A stretch of DNA of 64,000 nt from Pseudovirgaria hyperparasitica (Eukaryota > Ascomycota > Dothideomycetes > Acrospermales > Acrospermaceae): assembly GCF_010093815.1 (NCBI RefSeq), contig NW_022985558.1, positions 907,459-971,458 of the forward strand. The letters are read 5' to 3'. A program made the translations under genes and the position numbers. Within the stretch, counting starts at the first letter, position 1, and each line of letters opens with the position of its first letter. Below, in pieces: positions 34,024 through 44,356 of this stretch. The notes under the pieces were generated by a model, which did no database searches, was not told the origin of the DNA, and saw nothing but the letters and a program-made list of their open reading frames with translations.

Positions 34024-34990
34024 ATGCCCGCCCACTTCCCCGCCCACGTCGGCCAAAACTTCACCCCAACAACCCGCGCCGACATCTACCCACCCACCAA
34101 CCCGCTCCTATCCGACCTCAGCCAGCCCACAAAAACAGTCCTCATAACAGGCGCATCCCGCAACATCGGCCGCTCCATCGCGCTCCGCTACGCCGAAGCC
34201 TCCGTATCACGCATCGTGCTCGTAGCCCGGGGCACGACCGACGGCGTCGCGCGCGAGATCAGCGCCATCAACCCTGCCGTCAAAGTACTCCAAATCACCG
34301 CTGACATCAGCGAGCCAGCGGACGTGGAGCGGGCAGGGCGCGAGTTCAGCGCATGGGCAGGCGCGGACGCGAGACTGGATGTTCTGATTAATAATGCGGG
34401 GGTGCTGGAGACGCGGGTGCCGCTGTGTGAGAGCGAGCCGGCGGAGTGGTGGAAGACGTGGGAGGTGAGTATCCGGGGGACGTATATGATGCTGCGGACG
34501 TTTGTGCCGTTTGTCGTTGCGACGGCGGAGAAGCGGACGGGGGTGCCGGGGACGGTGATTAATATGTCTAGTATCGGGGCGCATGTGGCTGCGCCGAGGA
34601 TGAGTGCGTATCAGAGCAGTCGGTTTGCGGTTCTGCGGCTGAGTGAGTTTGTGGAGGTGGAGTATGGGGCGAGGGGGGTGAATGTGCATAGTTTGCATCC
34701 TGGGGCGGTGGCTACGGATATGACGAGGAAGAGTGCGATGGTGGAGGAGGCGGAGGGTAGGTGTCTTTCCTTGGTGTTTGCGTGGGTTGGGCAACGAGCT
34801 GACTGTGGTCGCAGATTTTTTCATTGATACTCCTGAACTTGCTGCTGGTTTCCTGGTGTGGCTCACGCATAAGAATAGGTCCTGGTTGAATGGCCGGTAT
34901 TTGAACGCTGAGTGGGACGTGGACGAGTTGGAGGGGATGAGAAAGGAGATTGAGGGGACCGACAAGCTGAAGATGCGCATGGTCGTGTGA
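34024..34990 (+). CDS. Short-chain dehydrogenase/reductase with YxxxR active site
   Basis: Exons 34024-34756 and 34815-34990 give 302 residues. It is a classical SDR: cofactor motif VLITGASRNIGRS (TGxxxGxG-like, but with Asn-Ile before the last Gly), DVLINNAGV, VINMSSIG with the catalytic Ser, and the Tyr196 motif in SAYQSSRFAVLRLSEF. The expected active-site lysine four residues after the tyrosine is Arg200 (codon CGG at 34621-34623). The motif HPGAVATDM follows, and the C-terminus matches the SDR tail (LAAGFLVWL). Substrate unknown. The Lys-to-Arg change may weaken or alter catalysis, or may mark a subfamily. The 58-nt intron (GTAGGT...GTCGCAG) joins GAG G|AT. The start is the first ATG after the TATA box. 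Confidence 0.9.
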
Positions 34991-35067
34991 GGTGTCGGGT
35001 CGTCGTTCCGCCTTGCCCGTTCCTCTCACGGCAGGACATCTCATGTAGACGAAATTTAAACAGTCGC

Positions 35068-35805
35068 TCATCCAGTGTCGTCAACATCATCGGCAGCATC
35101 ATCTTCCCACTCCTCTTCTTGCGCAGAGCCCGGACTCTCACCGACCCCCTTGCTCATGATCAGATAATCACATCTCTTGACCTTGCCACCCCTGAGCACT
35201 CGGTCCCTGGGACTACACCCATCCACCCCAAAGCCCATAGTAGCATAAAACCTCCTCGCACCTTCATTGCTGCGAAAGACCGTCAACATGAGAGCCTCCA
35301 TACCCGTCTTGACCGCAATGTGCTCCACAACACGCATCAGATGCGCGCCAATGCCCTGCCTCCGCACCGCATCCGCTAGGTGTATCTCATATATATACAC
35401 CACCGGCCTCGCATCTTCAACCGTGATCATGAAGGACATGAATGCAAGGATAGGTCTCTCTCCCCCCTCGACTTCCTGTGGAGGTGCCGCGCGGACAAGC
35501 AGGTAGCGCATGTCCGCTTCGGCCATCTCGCGCCATTTTGCGCGCGGCTTCCAGCCCTTTGTGCTTGCGCGATAGTCCCCTGCGGACGTGTGTTCGACGA
35601 GGTCGAAGCAGGTTTTGAGGTCGGACTTGGACATTGAGGCTATTGGATGCAGATGTAGCGTGTACGAGGGCGGGACTGGTGTTGAGATTGAAGGTGTCGG
35701 CGTGTATGAGAGGTCCGAGGAGGAAGCTGGGAGGAATTGCTGGGTGAATGCATCGTCGGACAGGGCATTGATGGAGTCGACGCGTTGCATGAATGGCGGA
35801 AGCAT
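35068..35805 (-). CDS. NAT4: N-alpha-acetyltransferase NatD (Naa40-like)
   Basis: A single exon of 245 residues. The GNAT fold carries the acetyl-CoA motif VRRQGIGAHLMR and the NatD-specific stretches LVEHTSAGDYRASTKGW, KWREMAEADMRYLLV, YIYEIHL and CDYLIMSK. NatD acetylates the N-terminal serine of histones H4 and H2A, partly on the ribosome. An N-terminal extension of about 60 residues and an acidic C-terminal tail (AQEEEWEDDAADDVDD) are not part of the core. Its 3' end is 77 bp from the SDR gene's stop (convergent). Its start faces PNO1 across a 362-bp divergent promoter. No intron is needed. The start is the first ATG (MLPPFMQ); a downstream ATG at 35790 is possible. Confidence 0.88.
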   Translation of the reverse strand: MLPPFMQRVDSINALSDDAFTQQFLPASSSDLSYTPTPSISTPVPPSYTLHLHPIASMSKSDLKTCFDLVEHTSAGDYRASTKGWKPRAKWREMAEADMRYLLVRAAPPQEVEGGERPILAFMSFMITVEDARPVVYIYEIHLADAVRRQGIGAHLMRVVEHIAVKTGMEALMLTVFRSNEGARRFYATMGFGVDGCSPRDRVLRGGKVKRCDYLIMSKGVGESPGSAQEEEWEDDAADDVDDTG

Positions 35806-36167
35806 TGTGGAGGGCGGTGGTGTTAGTTTACAGTCTATGACGGAGCGATACTGTAGCTGAGAGGTAGCTCTGCGAGGTCACAGACATACTTCATGAGAGC
35901 AGCATGTTGGCGACATATGAGATGGATCTATCAAATTGTGAAGTCATGCACGGCCACATCCAGCCTAAACAGCTCTATTGCGGCAACCCACAATTATTCT
36001 TTTCCCCGCCGCCGCCGCCGCCAAAACTTATTCTCGATCTTCATCCTGCGACGACATCTGCACGCACACACTTCCTCACCGACTCTCTCACACACACGAA
36101 CCCTCAATTACCTGCCAACGCCGACGTCTCGACCGGATCCCAAGGTTCAATCTACTCAGTCCGAAAT
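35806..36167. promoter_or_regulatory. Divergent promoter NatD / PNO1
   Basis: The 362 bp between opposing start codons must serve both genes. A GCCGCCGCCGCC run lies near 36009-36020 and a CA-rich leader before PNO1. No TATA box is obvious. Confidence 0.5.
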
Positions 36168-37154
36168 ATGCCTGCACCCACAGCGCTCCAGCGCGCCCCC
36201 GAGACGCTCGTCCCAGAAGCAGAAACACAAGCACAAGCACAAGCAGATCAAAACGCAGAAATGCAGACCGTAGACGGTACACACCCATACCCATACACCA
36301 TTAAACAACCCTCTAACAAATCCCACAGAATCTTCAGAACCCATCACCCTCGACCCCTCCGCCCTCGCACCCACAACCACCCTCCTCCCCACCCCCTCCA
36401 CCCCCTCCGACACCATGGAAATCGACCCGGAATCCCGCCCACACTTCGCCCCAGCCAGCACATCCACCACCTCCCCCTCTACCCAATCCCGCGACACGCG
36501 CAAAGTCCGCATCCCGCCGCACTCCATGACGCCGCTCAAGAAGCAGTGGGCCGACAAGGTCACCCCGCCGCTCGTCGAGCACCTGAAGCTCCAGGTCCGC
36601 ATGAACCTGCGCGAGAAGGCGGTGGAGCTGCGCACGTCCAAGGACACGACGGACGCGGGCGCGCTGCAGAAGGGCGAGGACTTTGTCCGGGCGCTGAGTC
36701 TGGGGTTTGATGCCGATGATGCGATTGCGCTGCTGCGGCTGGATGACCTGTATATCGAGACGTTTGAGATTAAGGATGTGAAGACGCTGCAGGGGGATCA
36801 TTGTGCGTTTTTTTTCTTCCTTTCTTTCTGTCTTTCTGTCTTTTGTCACCGACTTGATTGAATGACGGAACAACATGACATGGTGCCATCGATAAGGCGT
36901 GCTGACTTGGTATAAATACAGTATCCCGCGCAATCGGCCGCATCGCAGGCAAAGACGGCAAAACCAAATTCGCAATCGAGAACGCGAGCAAGACGCGCGT
37001 CGTCCTCGCCGACTCGAAGATCCACATCCTCGGCGGCTTCAAGAACATTCATGTCGCGCGCACGGCGATTGTCAGCCTGATCATGGGCGCGCCGCCGGGC
37101 AAGGTGTACGGCAACCTGCGCACCGTCTCGTCGCGGATGAAGGAGCGGTTTTGA
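36168..37154 (+). CDS. PNO1: KH-domain 40S assembly factor Pno1 (Dim2)
   Basis: Exons 36168-36276, 36329-36802 and 36922-37154 give 271 residues. The N-terminal 90 residues are Gln/Pro/Thr-rich and variable. The conserved part starts at RKVRIPPHSMTPLKKQW and continues through GFDADDAIALLRLDDLYIE into the KH domain: HLSRAIGRIAGKDGKTKFAI (GxxG-type loop GKDG), TRVVLADSKIHILGGF and the terminal KVYGNLRTVSSRMKERF. Pno1 binds pre-rRNA near the 3' end of 18S and recruits Dim1 and Nob1 during small-subunit maturation in nucleolus and cytoplasm. Intron 2 (119 nt) has a T-rich start and a TATAAATACAG acceptor. Both joins preserve the family sequence exactly. Confidence 0.95.
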
Positions 37155-37586
37155 GAGGGGGGGGGAAGCAGAGGGGGCAAATCTACAGGACAGGCTGGTG
37201 TCTGTCTACGCATGCATGCATGAATCGGCGTTTTAAAAGGGTGTTGGGCCTGTTCGTCATGAGCTCGAAATAAGATATGGGGTGATATTCCTCGGCGTTG
37301 CAACGAGGTATCAGAGAGATAGATAGATGGATAGATAGCAAGTCATATAACGATCTATTCTATAAGTATCTAAATGTTGAATCGTACCAATTCTATGCTC
37401 TAATTATGCTCTATCCACACTTTTACTCTCTTTCCTCCCCCTTCTTCCCCATCCCCCTTCTCTTCCTCCCCCTCCTTCCCCATCCCCCTTCTTCCCCATC
37501 CCCCTTCTCTTCCTCTCGCTTCTCTTCTTCCCCCTTCCCCAATCCCATTTTCACCCTCGTTTCCCCAAATCAAACCCCCCCAATCC
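37155..37586. other. Convergent spacer PNO1 / DPH6, C-rich
   Basis: This is the 3' flank of both genes. A CTTCCCCATCCCC-type imperfect repeat at about 37436-37540 and a GATA-like TAGATAGATGGATAGATAG at 37319-37337 are the only structure seen. Confidence 0.5.
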
Positions 37587-40500
37587 TCACGCCCCCACCC
37601 GCACACAAACAACCCCACGCAACTCCTCCCCATCAACACCCCAAACCCGCTCACACGGCACTACACAAGCTCCCGTTTCCGCGATCCACTCCCACTCCCG
37701 TCCTGTGTATCCCTCTTCTTCTTCTTCTTCTTCTTCTTCTTCAAAGGTATCCGCTAGCCAGGCGGTCCATATCCCCATGTCCATGTCCATTTCCAAGCTT
37801 TCATCGCTCCTCTCTGCTTCATCCATGCCTGCTTCACCCATGGCCATGCCTGCTTCGCCCCACCGCCGCCGCCGCTGCTGCTGCTGGATATACCCCCTGA
37901 CAAACTGCACGATCTTCTGCTCCTCCTTCAGCCCCCCTTTCTGCCCCCCTTTCTGCCCCTCCTTCTGACCCTCCCCCGTACGACCACGCAGCGGAATCCA
38001 GAGTACGCACACGTCAGTATCTTGAACTTTGACGATATACGACTCGTCGACACCATCATCATAGCCATGCCCATCTCCATCTCCATCTCCACCTCCATGC
38101 CCATCTCCATGCCCATCTCCATGCCCATCTCCATCTCCATCCTCATAGCCATGCCCATCCCCATCTCCACCTCCACCTCCATCTCCATCCCCGTCATCAA
38201 TACCCTCTTCGCCGTTGACGTGGGTAGCGACAGTGGCGGCAGCGGTGGCGGTGGTGGTGGTCATGGTGGTCATGGAGACACACCCGCCCGCCAACCCGGT
38301 GGCAATCCACTCGCACGCGGCGCCGCGCGGAAGGGCGGAGACGAGGACTGTGAAGAGCGGCGGGACTAGTACCGGCGGTCGCGGTGGTGGTGGTTGGGGG
38401 GTCTGATGGGTAGTATGTGTTGTTTGAGGGGATGTGGTGGGTGTTGAGTGTGATGTGCGGATGGTGTGCCAGTTAGGTAGGAGGGGGCGGATATCATGCT
38501 TCTGCTGGTGGGTCGGTGTTGTGGTATACTTATCAGCGCCGTGGGTGGCGTGCCAGATGTCGAAATTGGGGTCTGTGTCTTCGTCTTCGACTTCGGAGTT
38601 ATTTGCGTCAGCGTGCATGTGCGGGTGCTGGGCATGGAACGAGGAGGTGTGGATGGTGTGCCATGCGTGTCTGACTGCTGCAGCATGCTTCTCTGCGGAT
38701 TCTGCTGCTGTTGTTGTAGTTGCAACGGCCGCGACGCCGCCGAGGAAGGTGCCTACGCCCATTGCGCGGCCGATGCGCCAGAGGTGCTGTAGGCTGAGTA
38801 CGGCCTGGAGGTGTGCGTTGTCGGCGAGATGCATGGTTGCTGGCACGAGGCCGATTTGGCCTGCTATGTGGATGAGCTCGGGGGGTTGTGATGTGGACGT
38901 GGTGGTGGTGGTGGTGGAAGGCAGGGGGAGGGCGATGGCTTGGGAGTAAGGTCCGATGTTTGCGGGGGCCCAGTAGCTGTGGCTTTGGACGTGGAGGCCG
39001 CGTTTTGGGGCGGTGGGACGGTGGTGGTGGTGGTCGTTGTCATCGTTGTCGTCGTCGGGAACGGCAGGTGGTGTGGGTATGGGAGCGAGTGCGAGCGCTG
39101 TGTCAGGGCGCAAGACTGCGAGGGTGCGGTTCAGGACTGCAAGGGTGGACGGCGTGTATAGATGACGAGCACTACGGGCGTCGATGAGCATCGACATTGC
39201 AATGTCGGTATTTTCGGGGAGCAAGGGGCCTGCGGCGAGGGTGATGCGTGCCGGAGGGAGGGGCTCGGGGAAGAAGGCGCCGTAGAGAGTGTTTACGGCG
39301 GCAAAGGAGGACATGTCGCGGAGGAGGATTGTGGTCTGTATGACGTGTGTTGGGAGAAGGTGGAGGTAGTGGAGGATGCTGGTGAGTCTGGAGAGGATAG
39401 GGGGAAGTTGGGGCGATGGGGAGAGTGAAGGGGATGTCATGTTTGAGATGGAGATGGTTGTGCCGGCCTGGGAGATTCGCCATGGGAGGAGAGGGATTGG
39501 CGTGCGAGGAGAGCTAGTAGTGTGTGATGATATCGATCGTGAACTTCTTTGTTGTTGAGAGGCCGTAGTATCGACACGATGGGTCGTGTCTGAACTGGGC
39601 GCTTCTGTGTTGCTCTGCGACAAGAGAGCTGCAAACTCATCGTCAAGCAACGGCGGTATCCTCAAGTCCTCAAGCGTGTCAACACCATGCTCTTTCTCGA
39701 CAGTCTTGGCCCCCCTGAGCCGCAACGTCGCACTCCCTCCCTCGCCAACCACGGCATCACCAACATCGACCTCAATCCTCCTCTTCCACAACACGCTGGG
39801 CCCATCAAGAGCCAACGTCTCAAACTCCCCACCCTCGCCCAGCACCGCCCCCTCTCCACCGAACCGTCTCACAGCATGCTCAAGCCTACGTATCACCTTG
39901 CTATCAGCTACATTGGCCCACAAGACACTCTCGTCCAGACCGCCCGAAGCAACCTTGATGATGCGAGCGTCTTGGCCGACGATGCTCATGTCTTGCAACA
40001 GAGACGCGTCTGCATAGGGGAAAAGATAGGGGTACTGCCACAGATACGAGAGAGGAACCAGGCCAAGGCGCAGGGCAACAGATTCAACGCGCGTACGCTG
40101 GTATGTGCTCAAGATGGCGCCAGTCGAGATAGCGTTTGCAGAGGGGTGGGCGGCCATGATGGTTTGGAGGAGGGGAATCAGGGACTCCGTCTCATCCGGC
40201 TCGTCTGAGGGCGTATCATTTTCGCCGACGACTTCATCTCCTTCTGCAGGAGTGTTGTTTGGCTGTGTTGACGAGGAGCGCTTATGCTCCGAGTGAGACG
40301 GCGACCCTGATGTTGATGTTGACACGGAAGCTAGAGGCGATTCATTCAGGCCTATCGTGCTCCGGTGCACTGATGACGGAGGTGCATAATCTCTGCTGCT
40401 GTTGACAGCGCTGCCACTAATTGCATGGCGATACAAGGGAATGCCAAGGGCATCCTCATACAACGGAATAATAGAGTGACCAACAGTCTGGTACATGAAG

Positions 40501-40844
40501 CTGTCGAGATCCTGCTCTACATCCAGCGAGCTCTGCGTCGTCGAGGCACGAGCATTTGCATCAACGCCCGCCAAGTCAGCAGCACGATCAGCACAACGAT
40601 CTACAGCAGCAGTTCCTGTAAGGCCGGTATGTGCCAGGCCATCATGTGTTCGCGCGTGCAGTGCTGCTGCTGCTGCTGCTGATGATGATGTGCGTGGGCG
40701 GCCACGTTCGGACTCCACACCGGGGGGGTGTAGGTTGGCCAAGGCGACGAGATGGTGTCCGTTCGCCAGCACGTGCAGGATAGAGAAGAACGAGTCTTTG
40801 CCGCCCGAGATCAGGGCGATGACATGCAGACTGGTAGACGTCAT
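37587..40844 (-). CDS. DPH6: Diphthine-ammonia ligase Dph6 with RidA-like C-terminus
   Basis: One uninterrupted frame of 1085 residues, ATG at 40844. The N-terminal adenine-nucleotide alpha-hydrolase domain has the PP-loop ALISGGKDSFFS (about 10-21), HPPGVES, DSFMYQTVGHS and the diagnostic GEGGEFETLALDGP. Two RidA/YjgF-like domains follow (APANIGPYSQAIALP with IHIAGQIGLVPAT; then LFTVLVSALPRGA), ending in CVVPCERVWG. Dph6 makes the last step of diphthamide on eEF2, amidating diphthine with ammonium and ATP in the cytosol. Yeast Dph6 is about 685 residues. The extra 400 come from low-complexity inserts: poly-Ala after the PP-loop region, Thr- and His-rich loops, and a Gly-Asp-His block (38045-38215) built from a coding minisatellite. 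Confidence 0.92.
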   Translation of the reverse strand: MTSTSLHVIALISGGKDSFFSILHVLANGHHLVALANLHPPGVESERGRPRTSSSAAAAAALHARTHDGLAHTGLTGTAAVDRCADRAADLAGVDANARASTTQSSLDVEQDLDSFMYQTVGHSIIPLYEDALGIPLYRHAISGSAVNSSRDYAPPSSVHRSTIGLNESPLASVSTSTSGSPSHSEHKRSSSTQPNNTPAEGDEVVGENDTPSDEPDETESLIPLLQTIMAAHPSANAISTGAILSTYQRTRVESVALRLGLVPLSYLWQYPYLFPYADASLLQDMSIVGQDARIIKVASGGLDESVLWANVADSKVIRRLEHAVRRFGGEGAVLGEGGEFETLALDGPSVLWKRRIEVDVGDAVVGEGGSATLRLRGAKTVEKEHGVDTLEDLRIPPLLDDEFAALLSQSNTEAPSSDTTHRVDTTASQQQRSSRSISSHTTSSPRTPIPLLPWRISQAGTTISISNMTSPSLSPSPQLPPILSRLTSILHYLHLLPTHVIQTTILLRDMSSFAAVNTLYGAFFPEPLPPARITLAAGPLLPENTDIAMSMLIDARSARHLYTPSTLAVLNRTLAVLRPDTALALAPIPTPPAVPDDDNDDNDHHHHRPTAPKRGLHVQSHSYWAPANIGPYSQAIALPLPSTTTTTTSTSQPPELIHIAGQIGLVPATMHLADNAHLQAVLSLQHLWRIGRAMGVGTFLGGVAAVATTTTAAESAEKHAAAVRHAWHTIHTSSFHAQHPHMHADANNSEVEDEDTDPNFDIWHATHGADKYTTTPTHQQKHDIRPLLPNWHTIRTSHSTPTTSPQTTHTTHQTPQPPPPRPPVLVPPLFTVLVSALPRGAACEWIATGLAGGCVSMTTMTTTTATAAATVATHVNGEEGIDDGDGDGGGGGDGDGHGYEDGDGDGHGDGHGDGHGGGDGDGDGHGYDDGVDESYIVKVQDTDVCVLWIPLRGRTGEGQKEGQKGGQKGGLKEEQKIVQFVRGYIQQQQRRRRWGEAGMAMGEAGMDEAERSDESLEMDMDMGIWTAWLADTFEEEEEEEEEEGYTGREWEWIAETGACVVPCERVWGVDGEELRGVVCVRVGA
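38045..38215. repeat. Coding minisatellite in DPH6 (CCATCTCCATCTCCATGCC-like)
   Basis: About 25 hexamer-scale units (CCATCT, CCATGC, CCATCC) in tandem. On the coding strand they give Asp-Gly, His-Gly and Gly-Asp dipeptides without a stop. The tract sits in the second RidA-like region and is likely length-variable. Confidence 0.8.
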
Positions 40845-41109
40845 TACCTGCCGGGGTAAAGACTAATGTCCCGGCGTGTGGTGTGCTGTAAGTTTATATC
40901 AATGCAGGACGAATGTTGCATGTACGTACATGCAAGATGATGACTCGGATGCACCAAGTGAACCTGCTGAGAGAGGACAGGAGGGGAGGGGAGGGGGAGG
41001 GGGAGGGCTCCTCGAAAGTTCCACCCAAGCTCTTTCCGGAGAATTGTATAGCGCAAATCCAAGCAATCTTGGAGGATTATCAAAGAAACCGGGTCCGTAG
41101 AGTCGGAAC

Positions 41110-41150
41110 CGTGACCATGACCGTGATCGTGACCGTGACCGTGACCGTGC
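41110..41150. repeat. (GTGACC)n tract
   Basis: Six to seven near-perfect hexamers of GTGACC, with GTGATC variants, upstream of DPH6. Confidence 0.8.
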
Positions 41151-41360
41151 TGGTGCTGGTGCCCCTCGCGAGGTGCCGATATGTGTTTCTTTCTTCTTTG
41201 ATCAGAAGCGTGCTTGGGACTCTAGAGGTACCATGGACAGAATCTGTGTGTGTGAGAATGGCCTAGAACGAGGTTGTTTGTGTGTAAAGTGTAAAGTGTG
41301 TGGGCCCGTTCCGTCCTAAGGCTGATATGTTAATTAAGTTGACCCCGCCAAAGGCTACAA

Positions 41361-41393
41361 GCACACACACACACACACACATACACACACACA
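41361..41393. repeat. (CA)n microsatellite
   Basis: About 16 CA units with one TA interruption. Confidence 0.9.
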
Positions 41394-41431
41394 ACACGAT
41401 CCATTAGTTCGTGCTAAATTAGGGGACAAAC

Positions 41432-41456
41432 GATAATGATAATGATAATGATAATG
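41432..41456. repeat. (AATGAT)n tract
   Basis: Four copies of the hexamer AATGAT. Confidence 0.85.
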
Positions 41457-42354
41457 GCTATCTATGGCGCAAGTGTCGGGGAGGCCTGATTGACGCTACG
41501 GGCGGGTTCCAGATCTTTGGATTGGATTTAGACATATCTTCTTAGCGAGGAGATTCTGGCGGTAATTACTGGTGGATTTCATTCGTGTTTTAATAGCACA
41601 GTCAGGCTCATGCACAGGATGTGTCAATGTTGAACGGATAATTGGTCAATTCTTCTTTAACTTTGGCATTTGCCCTTCTCTAATGCCGTTGCATGTGCCT
41701 GCACACTAGCGTACATTTGAACAGGCCGTAGATGGCCGTCCCAAGATGGATGGTGTGAATATTAAAACAAGATAGCAAAGGGTAGAGAGAACAGACGCTT
41801 GTCTGCGCGGGTTGCGATCAACGGCAGGATTACAACAATGCTATGTCGGGGGTGCAATTTGTGAAAATTGTTCAAGAGGGAAACGAATGAAGAAGAAAGT
41901 AGTACTAGACATGAAAAAAAAAACTGTCCAGATTGTACAGCTAAACAGCAGGGAAGACCCCCCACGTCAAAAACACCCCCATGTCCCAATTGCCTAGTCT
42001 TCACACAAAAAGGCTTCGCTAGCAGTCAAAAAGAAAAAGTGTGCAAGTCGCTAAAAAAATATAAAGAGCAAGTCCTGAGCAGTCTAAATAGTATAGAGAG
42101 AGCTGGAAACAAAGAGTATGGTGCGAATCGGAATGGCTTTTGATGTCGGGGAAGAAAAGGTTTTTCCACGCTCGTGATTTCCCTGGCTCCCATCTACCTT
42201 TAGCTTCCCAGGCGTAACGACATCAGAAGACGACCGCAGATGATCGCCTGGCATTATGTGACCACATTGCCTGCGAAGGCGGTGGGGGTATTTGTCATGT
42301 CTCATGATAAAGTGGAAGGAAAGAAGTCAAAACGCCGCAAACAGCGCGACTTGT

Positions 42355-44356
42355 CTAGTCTTCCCGCTTGCGCTTCTTCATCTTGTTGTCCCCGGTAGGA
42401 CTCAGCTCATGGTCGTTGTCTGAGAATCCACTCGATGATGAGTCAGTGTGGACAGCGGCAGTAGCACTGTATAGCAAGTGACCGAGATGCTCGGTGCCGG
42501 TGCTATCGTAAGCCTCGTCCATGCCACCGCTGCTGGTGCCACGAAGCATGGAGTCATCAAGAACACCCATCACAATGGCGCCAGTGCCGTGTGTGCGTTG
42601 GTGCTGGGACAGGTTGTCGCTGCGCGAGAACTTCTTGCCACAGTCACCACACTCGAACGGCTTGTCGTGGGTGTGAAGGGAGCGGTAGTGGCGCTTGAGG
42701 TGTTCCTGGCGACGGAAGCGACGAGAGCAGAGATCGCAGACGAACGTCTTGGAGGGATCTTCAGTGAGCGACTGCTTGCGACCACGGCGGCTGATGGGAG
42801 TGGGGTTAGGCATGCTACCATCCTCAGAGCCGAGGGTGCCGTTCTCGTTGGAGTTCTCTGGCTGCTCCGAGTGCTGTTGGTTAGACGACGTGGAATGTGT
42901 GCGCTGCTGGTTGCCTGCAGGGCGTCCATAGTCAGAGTCAGAGTCCGTGTCCGAGGCTTTGGCATTCTTCAGCGCCTTCTTGGACTTCTTGGTGACCATG
43001 GCGGAAATGTCAAAGTCGCTGCAGAAGGAGGTGTCAGTGTCGCAAGGCGTGGGAAGGCCGTGGGCGACAAACTCTCCCTCAAAGTCTGAAAATGACTCGT
43101 CGGCGAAAGCGCTCTCCTCTTCGGGGAAAGTCAGGAGATCAGTGCGCTGACGCTTGGCACCGTGGAACTGGATGTTCTCTGAGGGAGTGAAGTTGGCAAA
43201 GTCGTCTTCGGTGTCGAGCTCGAAGAGAGGCTCAAACTGTGGCAGGCCAGACAAAGTGAAGTCGGACGAGGACACAGTGGAGTCGGCGATGGAAGAAGTG
43301 AAGTTGTCGGTGGTGCGGAAGATGATCTTGTGATCCTCGTCTTCGGCGGAGATGGTTGGCAGCGAAGGGAGATCGGCGGCGGCGACGGCGTTGTTGACAG
43401 GCGTGACGGTGAGGTTGCGTGGATCGCAAAAACTGCTCTCGGCCTCAGATGAGAGGGAGATAGAGGTGCGTGGATGAGGAGATGGAGATGGAGAGAGCGA
43501 GGGGCAGGAGGTTGCGCTGAGGAGGTAAGGTGCCTGACTAGCCGGGGCCTGAATAAAAACTGTGGTGCAGCCACGTTAGCTTTTCCGTGCTGCTGGCTTC
43601 GTTTTTATTGGCTTGTGTGGCAGTGCCGCACAGCACAATATATATCACACAACATTTCGAGTCCAGCACAACAATGCTCGACACTCGCAGATCGGCTGTT
43701 GTTCGCTTTTCCATGCCAGTCCATTCAAGACTGCTCCGCCACGCAAGTATAAAATAAAAAATTAAAAAAAAAAAATGTTGCTTACCTGGCGTCATTGGGG
43801 GCGAAGTGGCTCTGCTGAATTCTCCACCGAGAATCTCTGAAAAGACCTCTCCTTCACATCCTTCCTTGATTCCCTCGAGAATGTCAATTGGGTAGCTCGG
43901 GCCGTTGACAGGAGTGGGCAGAAACTCGCAGAGGGACGGCGGGCTGCTGATGCTGCTGCCAGAGGACGACAATGGTGGAGTGGAAGGAGAGAAGCGCATG
44001 TCGCTGCAGTCGGTGTCCAATGGATACAGGTATGGTGAGTCTTGTTGCTGCACCAGTATGGTTGGCTTGTGGTACATTGGCTGTGGTGAAGCAATGGGAG
44101 TCAGGACTGATTGCGAGGTGTATCCGTTGTGTGCAATATATGGAGTCTGCGAAGAAGACGAGTCTGGTCGAGAGTAGCCCATTGGCGCACTGTAGATGGG
44201 GAGAGTCTCTGAAGACATTGGCTGACACGTTGGCATCGGCATAGCATGAGGATGTGGCTTGAAGTGTCCATGTTGTCTGTTGTTCTCCGGACCTGGGTTC
44301 GGGTCATAGTAAAAAAAGGCCGACTGGCCAAGATGCTGGGTAGTGGTGTTGTCCAT
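42355..44356 (-). CDS. Msn2/Msn4-type C2H2 stress transcription factor (SebA/MsnA-like)
   Basis: Exons 44356-43786 and 43559-42355 give 591 residues. The start [20 protein letters not shown] is the first ATG in frame. The long N-terminal region is Ser/Pro-rich with SPPMTP next to the intron, then acidic [15 protein letters not shown] and a basic KKSKKALKN patch. Two C-terminal C2H2 fingers (about 461-515) read [20 protein letters not shown] and [20 protein letters not shown], almost the Msn2/4 signature that binds the stress element CCCCT. In moulds such factors serve osmotic and oxidative stress. A terminal KKRKRED may be a nuclear signal. The 226-nt intron contains poly-A/T. Its acceptor (CACAG before TTTTTATTCAG) was chosen because the downstream CAG is out of phase. 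Confidence 0.92.

Larger units (their letters stand above)
40845..42354. other. Intergenic with several microsatellites
   Basis: This is the promoter of DPH6 and the 3' flank of the C2H2 gene, both minus strand. It contains GGGGAGG repeats at 40980-41010, a GTGACC tract at 41110-41150, a CA tract at 41361-41393 and an AATGAT tract at 41432-41456. Small frames near 41.8-42.1 kb are A-rich and unsupported. Confidence 0.55.
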
